A stretch of DNA of 64,000 bases from Bolinopsis microptera (Eukaryota > Ctenophora > Tentaculata > Lobata > Bolinopsidae): NCBI RefSeq assembly GCF_026151205.1, contig NC_087072.1, positions 7,054,084-7,118,083 on the forward strand, read 5' to 3'. The notes below the pieces were generated by a model, which searched no databases, was not told where the DNA came from, and saw only the letters and a list, made by a program, of their open reading frames with translations. Shown piece by piece: positions 56,626-64,000 of the stretch; position 1 is the stretch's first letter; every line of letters begins with the position of its first letter. The position numbers and the translations under genes were made by a program.

Positions 56626-57388
56626 CCTTACATGCCACATGACTTATTGACATTGTATAATTGGTCTAAAAACAATTTTGTATTATTAGAAAATATATGA
56701 ATTTGGGACAAAATAATTTACTATCGAAGGAAACAAATATTAACTTTTTGACAAGAAAAGCGATTACCAACTAGTACTACAGTTACACAAACACTGCATG
56801 GCAATACGATTACAAATTGTTTAAATGTTAAATCCGGGTATCGCTATTAGTATTGTGCTATTGTGCCAAAATTACAATATTATATGGTCAATCGTAATCA
56901 TTTGCAATTTGGAAGACCCCTCTGCTGATATGTAAACGACTCCTTATACTAACTTGATTGTAGCAAACCGCGTGATGTTTATTGATCATCAGTTCGATAG
57001 GACGATAGTTATGAGAAAAGCTACAAAACTACAATTTCCATTACCAAAGTTTTAGAACTACACGCTTGATTGAGGGTTCAGAACTTTATTTGAATAACAG
57101 GGCCTCCCACGGATTGAACAGTTTTGTGCGGAGAAAGAAGTGAAGAGAGTACGAAGCCAAAGAGTTCTCCGACAATTATTCCAGCCAGCCTCACCGCAGC
57201 AACGCCAACAGCAAGCAGGAACTTATCCTAATCCATGCAACCTATACAACGCTGACCCAGAATGGACATGCCACGGTACCACTATAATATTTGCTTCGAT
57301 TCTCCGTGATAGCACTAGCAGTAGCAGAATTTGCTGCTTGTAATTCCTGGGCGTTGCTGAACCTGTCATTCCGCCCTATCTGCTATAG
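56626..57388. other. no supported gene
   Basis: A Gln-rich open frame at 57140-57343 has no recognisable domain and ends in the dispersed repeat tgctgaacctgtcattccgc near 57355. Confidence 0.4.
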
Positions 57389-59757
57389 GTAGGGGGTGCA
57401 CCATAAAAATAAACTTGCTCGGATTTTAAAAATTTTTGTACCATTGTTTTCTAGAGACTGTGAGAAATTTCACAATACCAAATTTGTCATACCTTTTTGG
57501 AAAGATCAGTGAGTTTTGCCTAGGTGCCATATTTGATGGTGCGCGGCTTTTGGAGCAAAATTAGCTGTAAAAGTCGCGTAATTTGACCAAATTTGACCAA
57601 ATTCGTTGATTTTTGTCGTATTATTTGGATATATCTTCAGTTCCTTGCATGAGATCCTTCTGAAAATTGGTGACGACCTTCCAATAGGGCTTTCACAACT
57701 GTCCGAAAAATTTGGTGGATATCGAAGTTGGTATAGTAATAAAAATGGGGCAAAATACGCTGCTTTTAGCTGTAACATAATGTCTGATGGTTGGATATGC
57801 TTTAAACTTTTCGGACACTTTCCTTGTAAGTCTATGAGTAAGCTTATCAATTTTTGTTGCAATCGGAGGTCGGGAAGAATACTTAATATCTATTTGTTTG
57901 AAGAAAATTGTGCTGGCCGAAATTAGCGCTAAAAAACCATCCTACAGTCGGCACGCGCGGCTCACTGTCGATGGCGCACTACCTACTATAGGCATATTTT
58001 TAATCGCCATAATATGTTCAATGTTAAATCAATGTGTTTAACTTAATAAATACAAAAGCCTGAGCGAGGTTACCCAGGTAAATTAATCTTTGCAAGTTGA
58101 ATTTGCGTTTCTGAAACTACTCTCTGCACTGGTGATTGTATTTAAAAGGGAACACAAAATGATGTACGTGACCAAAATTATTCCCCGCGCGACGCGATAG
58201 CCGATAACTGATAAGATTCTCTTTCAGCATTCAGTTTCAGTTAATTCTGGGTAATTCGCGCGTAAAATCATATTGGCACGTGTGCGTTCCATGTTCTCAG
58301 AATTTGACAACGGTAAGTTTATAATCTTTAACTTTAACTGTTTGGGAACAGGTGTTGTTATTTTATGCTGGGAATCCCAAAAAGTGCTTGATCGGCCAGT
58401 TCATCATTGTGTCTCGCTAAATACTTGGCTAGTTTCATTATGCTTATATGCTAATCATCACTGTTGGCTTGGGGATGGTATTCAACTGTTGAGGGCCTAC
58501 TGTAACAGCCATTAATACGCTTATAGTTTTCAGACAGCTACTAACCGATATCCAATGGGTCTCAGCCATAGAACAATACAGGCTCAATTCGGTGGCTCGG
58601 AAAAGTATAATCTATGATATTGAAAGGTTCATGCGCAAATTTACCTAGTTTAGCCGTCATTGATTAGGTACAGACCGACGGAATTGCTCATCAGCAGATC
58701 TTGCGCTTCCGCTGCTGTATCGGACGTCTGTGATCAAAGCAGTAAAGTCGACCTCCCATAAATTGACAACAGGATGTCCCCTGATTCTCCTAGGTTTCTG
58801 GATAGAAGTCGACTATTTATGCTCAATTCTCGAGCCGATAATAGTCTTGCTTAGATTTTCAGACAATAGTCTTAAGATTCCTGTTGGTTTCATCGGTGTA
58901 ATTTATTACAAATATTATCTGTTCACCTTAAAGTTAGCAAATTTTGCTTTTCGCAATTGAAACTATAAAAGCGATATGATTAGTCTTGCCAACAAAAGGT
59001 GGCTCGAGCTCCATTCCCCCCTACATTCAGTAGGGTTTTGTGTTCACCCGGCTTATATATCAGGGATATGATAAACACACGAATCAGGATGTCTGGAAGG
59101 AGTTTCTAGATGTCATGGACACGTGGTGTGACGGCGCAACAAAGAAGAAGATACTTTAATTAGGTAGTGCGCCATCGACAGTGAGCCGCGCGTGCCGACT
59201 GTAGGATGGTTTTTTAGCGCTAATTTCGGCCAGCACAATTTTCTTCAAACAAATAGATATTGAGTATCCTTCCCGACCTCCAATTGCAACAAAAATTGGT
59301 AGGCTTACTTAAAGACTTACAAGGAAAGTGTCCGAAAAATTTAAAGCATATCCAACCATCAGACATTATGTTACAGCTAAAAGTAGCGTATTTTGCCCCA
59401 TTTTGATCACTATATCAACTCCGATATCCACCAAATTTTTCGGACAGTTGTGAAAGCCCTATTGGAAGGTCGTCGCCAATTTCCAGAATGATCTCATTTA
59501 AGGAACTGAAGATAAATCCGAATAATACGACAAAAATGGTCAAATTTGGACGAATTTGGTCAAATTACGCGACTTTTACAGCTACTTTTGCTCCAAAAGC
59601 CGCGCACCATCAAATATGGCACCTAGGCGAAACTCACTGATCTTTCCAAAAAGGTATGACAAATTTGGTATTGGGGAAATTCTCACAATCTCTAAAAAAC
59701 AGTGGTACAAAAATTTTTAAAATCCGAGCAAGTTTATTTTTATCGTGCACCTCCTAC
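57389..59757. mobile_element. 2.37-kb element with about 600-bp terminal inverted repeats
   Basis: The left arm 57389-57988 runs from gtagggggtgcaccataaaa to gatggcgcactacctac. The right arm 59159-59757 is its inverse, from taggtagtgcgccatcgaca to atcgtgcacctcctac. Arms match at most positions with short indels. The 1.17-kb centre has no recognised transposase and its ORFs are short. ORFs inside the arms (57606-57926 plus, 57506-57862 minus) are paired mirror frames and not convincing. No target duplication was identified. Probably a non-autonomous DNA transposon of foldback/long-TIR type. Confidence 0.88.
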
Positions 59758-59759
59758 TT

Positions 59760-61170
59760 TAATTTCGCAATACACGTTCTACCGAGAGAAAAGAGGCTTA
59801 TTCTCTACTGACGCTGCCTCAAGTTTTAGCCAAGATTCTGACGGTCCAGTCTCTTGGTGGAGCAACTTCGGTTGAGAGGTACCCGAACAACAGAGTTTTC
59901 CAATGAAAGCGCTGTCGCAATCGACATCAGCCTCACCCTGTGAGACGAATTGGAGCTTGTACGACTGGGTGATAAACAAAAAAAGAAACCGCCTCACAGT
60001 TAACAAGCAGCGAGACCTTATTAATATTATTATTTATGTTATTATATTTATGTTATTATATTTATGTTAACACAAGTTTGCGTCTTATGAAAAATTCACG
60101 AATTAAGGAGCAATAATTTTATTATTATTTGCTTATTGCTATACTAGTGACTTATTTTTATTCATTATTGTTTATTTACTGTCTAATTCCGACAACATAG
60201 TTTTATCTCATTGTATCCATTTAAAGTTAAAAACGGACATTAAAATGAACGCTCGGAGCCCGGAGGCATTCAAACGTTTACGTACGGGCGTTGACTTGAA
60301 CGTAAATGGGCAGACTATTTAACTTTAAGGTTAGACGGATATTAATATATGTACGCTATGCCCTAGCTGGGGCCTCTTCTCAGACTCTCGAGCGTTCAAT
60401 TTGAATTGGTGTCGATTCAAAATTAAAGTTAATTAAAGTTCAATAAGATAAACTTATCATTGCTGGTTTGATTTTGGAACCTTCTCTAGACCTAGTAATT
60501 TTGGATTCGTAAGTTATGTGCGAGAATAGCTTCCCAGTCCCACGTCAAAGTGATTTATAGATTATCCTTATTTTTAAGGGAATCGTTAGGTATTCGTATA
60601 CTTATAGTATAGTTTTATTATTACACGTACGTGACCAATATTATTCCCCGCGCGATGTTATTACAAATTAGATTCTCTTTCACTTTGATCAGTTTCTTTC
60701 AAAAACAGATTCGCGCGTCAAATATATTTAGTTTGCGCGCTTTTGGTACTCCCAAAAGTACGTCAAAATGCAATTCTGTGAATTGCATTATTATAAATTT
60801 ATAGTCATAGGTAATAGGCTCCATGTCATTGTCCACAGGACTGGTCACCGTTAACCTTGTTTAACTTAAACTGGTCGGAAAACGCGGATGTGTTATGAAA
60901 AATAATGTTTATCGCTTTGCCATTCGGCCGGTAGAATTAGATCAGAAAATCATGCGGATACCGATAAGACGATAAAACAGTTATCGAATTTTATACCTTT
61001 ACCTAAGGCTAATGGTGATGCAACGCTAATGGAATACCTTGATCAGAAAGAAGTAAGAACTTTTGCTTTTGGCAAATCTAAAAACCACGGAAATTTTCAG
61101 CGACATCAACGCTAAAAGTAAAATCGGAAACGATTTTCACTTCAAGATCTACTTAGAGAAAGGGTAATCT
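59760..61170. other. no gene seen; one dispersed repeat
   Basis: Contains acgtgaccaatattattccc then cgcgcga at 60628-60658, which resembles the interior of the long-TIR element near 58168-58195, and a tatttatgttattata tandem near 60025-60070. No coding evidence. Confidence 0.4.
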
Positions 61171-62530
61171 TACTGTAGTGCGACACGTACTGTAATGCGA
61201 CACGTACTCTAGTGCGAAGTCCGACAAAAACACCCTCTGTCGCACTAGGGTACGTGTCGCACTACCATCCAGGTAGCGTATCCTACTGCGACAAAATATC
61301 CTGACTTATTTCCAAGCTCAGGTCACATCCTATCCTTCTTGTGGACCATTAAGTGATTCGTCGGGTCGGTTCACGTCACTTATTTCGAATTGATCTTGCG
61401 AATACGATTCGTCGGTTCACATCACGTGTTTCGAAGTGATCCACTGATCACAATTCCTTCGGGTCAGTTCAAGCCACGTATGCAGTGTGTGATCCACCGG
61501 GTAACTCTTAAGCAGCATATGATCCTCATTCCTATCACACGTATCGTATGAAGGTATATCTCCGATTTGGATAACAAGTTCATATTCTTGGGCCATATAT
61601 AAAGTCACGATGATTCTACCAAAGCATCGAACAACATCAACATGTATTCTTCAATCACCTCCATTCCTGGACGCACTACTGGTTCAAGAAACGTTATCCA
61701 CGACGGATACCGCTACTGCCTGGATAATTAGAAGCGCGACGACAGGACCTACTGGCGATCCACTGGGAAGATCTGCTCCGGACGTCTCAGTCTGATGAAC
61801 GACACTACTGTGACCAGTACGAAGACTTATTCCCACCCTCCTACTCCTGCAGCAAACTCTGTCCACACAGCAAAGCAGCATATGAAACGGAAAGCTTCCG
61901 ATACTGACCTCCCTACGAAACACCTAATTGCTGATGCTGTTGGACATTATGAAGCCCTCTTGGATGAGCTCCTTGCTTTTGGAGTCGACCCTCAATCTGT
62001 CATGAGTGACTACGAGAGAGCCCTGATAAACGCTGTGGAGACAACCTGTATACTACCAAGAGAGGATGCTTCTTCCACCACAAGCAAGCACTTTGGAGGA
62101 AGATGCAGCAACATGACCTAGTCCCGGAATACAACGCAGAGAACTCAGCAGTACGGAAGTACTTTAAGATGATCGGTGCTATTGCCTTCGTGGACCTAAT
62201 CTTCGTGGACCTAATCTTCGTGGATTGTAATCTTTGATTTTATATTTAACCCCATATTTACTCATACACGACTACACTCTTGTCATTAAAACTTAAAAAT
62301 GGAAAGTCAAATTTTTATTGCGTAAAGTGTTTTGTCGCACTTTAGTTCGTGTCGCACTACAGTCCAGGTAGCGCACTGTAGTGCGACAGTGTCGGCCTTG
62401 AAATTTCTCTGTCGCACTAGGGTACGTGTCGCACTACGATCCAGGTAGCGTACTCTACTGCGACAGTGTCGATCTTGGAGGTTTCGCACTAGGGTACATG
62501 TCGCACTAGAGTACGTGTCGCACTACAGTA
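61171..62530 (+). mobile_element. deleted Mutator-like element bounded by GTCGCACTA repeat arrays
   Basis: Both ends are arrays built of gtcgcacta and cgtac units. The outermost left sequence tactgtagtgcgacacgtac is the inverse of the outermost right gtacgtgtcgcactacagta. Further inside each array are atccaggtagcgta units. Between them are pieces of a MULE transposase with a FLYWCH finger. The typical 9-bp target duplication was not found, so the outer limits may be slightly different. Confidence 0.75.
61688..62240 (+). pseudogene. FLYWCH plus MULE transposase fragment
   Basis: The frame from about 61695 reads DGYRYCLDN, a stop (tag at 61730), then KRDDRTYWRSTGKICSGRLS and YSHPPTPA: the order of a FLYWCH zinc finger (YRY, YWR-x-T, C, H-x-PP). 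After MKRKASDTDLPTKHLIADAV the sequence jumps to YEALLDELLAFGVDPQSVMS with DYERALINAV, the second acidic block of MULE transposases. Past a frameshift near 62060 it gives GCFFHHKQALWRKMQQHDL and VPEYN, then AFVD. The region with the first catalytic Asp is deleted. Non-functional. Confidence 0.75.
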
Positions 62531-64000
62531 CGTGAACCGAACTGCTGAAGGTAATTCGTTAGAAGGCTTACATCTCGATCCCGGGGTGCGGATAGAAGAA
62601 AAACATTATTTATAGTCTTGGACACTTATAACTAGCTGATAGCACAGACTACGTTTTTGTTAGGAAGAATTAGGGTCCGCAAATATGATGTCATTGTCAA
62701 AGTATGAGTATTTACTTTGATAGACACCCGGCTTAGTTGTAGTGAACGTACGGAACGTTCACTAAAAATAGTTTGTGAACGCGTTCGCTAAAAGATTTAA
62801 CGTTCGGAACATAAGGTAAAGGAACGTTAATCAGATTTGAAATATTAACACGTCGACACGCCATCGTTTCCCGCAATTTTACTTGTTCTAGATGAGTTAG
62901 AAGAGTTTTAGCGCGCGTGCATGCACGTGTCAGCAGAAAATATTTTAAATGCTAATAATTTAGGTATTTAATGAAAAAATATGTTAGTCTCATTATCGTA
63001 TAATGGTCAGCATCCGCAATGTCTATCAGTACAGCATCTCTACGTAATTGTGTACACTGTATAGTACACGGAATGAAGTATCGAGCATTAACAGATATAT
63101 GTGTCATCATTAATTATGGATGAAAATACCTTTGAACTATTGAAAGTTGATGATCAATAAACGTCATGCGGTTTGCTACAAGTACAGTCAAGTTAGTATA
63201 AGATCTGTCGAAATTCGAGTGAAATTATTTTCATTCCCATACATTCAAAAACTGAGCCAGTAAACCTTATTAATATTTAGACATGATAAGTAAAAGTAAC
63301 TCCAATCATTCAAATTTTTCGTCTGGTGTATGTGAGATTTTTCCCTCCAAATACTTTACCGGCTGATAAACATTAATATATTTCATGTACACATCTGTTT
63401 TCCAAACAGTTTAAGTAAAAGACTAAAGTTACCGGTACGTGACCAGAACTGCATTGAGTGCACACGTGCGAATTTGATTTTACGCACGAATTAGTATTAA
63501 ATGTTAGACCAAGAAATTGATCTAACACACAACTGTACTTCTGTACACTTCAATGATTGGGCTGATGACTCCAGTGAAAGGGCTGGTGACTCTAGCGAAA
63601 GTGCTGGTGACGAGGAGAAAGACCATAAACCAGGGATTCCTTCGGGAGCATGTAAGATTATATCCAAAGTTTGTTCGCCAATGGGGTGTGTCTGGGTGTC
63701 AAAGATCTTCAAGGTGGGTGCTACTTGTGATGAACTCTAGAAGGATGGGATGGTAATACTCGGTCTGGCCGTCTGGAAGCCCATATAATTCCAGTTCAGA
63801 AACCGATTAAGGAGGTGCGGCTACTGATGAGAAGTCTCCTTAAAGTTTATTTGGGTTAGAAACGCCATCTGGGTCCCTACCCTCGCACAAGATTATTCTC
63901 AATTTTCTTGTTGTGTTCCACAATTCTACCAATAAGTATACTTACCTTTATGTACATGATATCTTTCTATAGCATATTCTCTATACAATAGTGTTTCTCC
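62531..64000. other. no supported gene
   Basis: Small palindrome agtgaacgtacggaacgttc near 62739, resembling the end of a DNA transposon. Overlapping short ORFs on both strands at 63497-63756 show no domain. ggtacgtgaccagaactgca at 63432 is a weak match to the acgtgacca repeat noted at 58.2 and 60.6 kb. Confidence 0.4.

Noticed and set aside
57140..57343. Gln-rich small protein
   Set aside because: No homology pattern, and the frame runs into a dispersed repeat.
1..64000. tRNA, rRNA and snRNA genes
   Set aside because: No complete A/B box pairs or conserved rRNA/snRNA blocks were noticed; a covariance-model scan would be decisive.

Overview
This is an AT-rich animal (metazoan) nuclear window. 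Evidence: multi-exon genes with GT-AG introns whose phases agree, an AP-5 adaptor subunit gene, a TGEKP-linked C2H2 zinc-finger gene, a 10-TM SLC35G-type transporter gene, non-LTR retrotransposons with animal-type endonuclease/RT, and many inverted-repeat DNA elements. Short introns and the mix of L1/Tx1, CR1-like, Penelope-like, Mutator-like and foldback elements suit a marine invertebrate of cnidarian grade. The species cannot be fixed from sequence alone, and that placement is inference.

Layout. 1-1.6 kb: no gene. 1.58-7.04 kb: a directly duplicated unit of about 2.5 kb, each copy a near-perfect foldback palindrome with a GAGAGTCAGGACCA minisatellite core; a LINE RT tail lies between the copies. 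7.2-12 kb: MITE fragments, a 220-bp tandem repeat and a 0.95-kb inverted-repeat element. 12.6-14.7 kb: an intact zinc-finger gene. 15.5-23 kb: a palindrome-poor MITE (called family A here) split by a full-length 6.8-kb L1/Tx1-type LINE with intact ORF1 (SGNH esterase plus RGG tail) and ORF2, a poly-A tail and a 15-bp target duplication. 23-26.1 kb: a CXC-type fragment, an internally deleted CR1-like LINE and a reversed, uninterrupted family A copy. 26.9-32 kb: an 850-bp hAT-like element, a 317-bp hairpin, a broken Penelope-like RT, relics of the foldback arm and a 291-bp MITE. 32.3-34.4 kb: a frameshifted SF1-helicase/Schlafen-like NTPase.

35-52.9 kb is the genic core. A 12-exon minus-strand gene encodes a protein of about 1,150 aa with two P-loops. 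An intronless plus-strand gene for a secreted coiled-coil protein with an H-type-lectin-like domain lies inside its ninth intron. A decayed LTR retrotransposon integrase and a probable LTR follow, then an intronless SLC35G-type transporter on plus and AP5B1 on minus, arranged tail to tail.

53-64 kb is again transposon-rich: a LINE RT tail, two tandem retroelement C-terminal domains of PD-(D/E)XK type, a palindromic minisatellite, a 2.37-kb element with 600-bp terminal inverted repeats, and a deleted Mutator-like element (FLYWCH plus MULE transposase) bounded by GTCGCACTA repeat arrays.

Four host genes look functional: the zinc-finger gene, the tandem P-loop gene with its nested lectin-like gene, the SLC35G-type gene and AP5B1. 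No operon logic applies. The best candidates for something undescribed are the foldback family with its mirrored minisatellite, the esterase-bearing L1/Tx1 LINE, the nested lectin-like gene, the tandem P-loop protein, and the helicase-like gene flanked by foldback relics.
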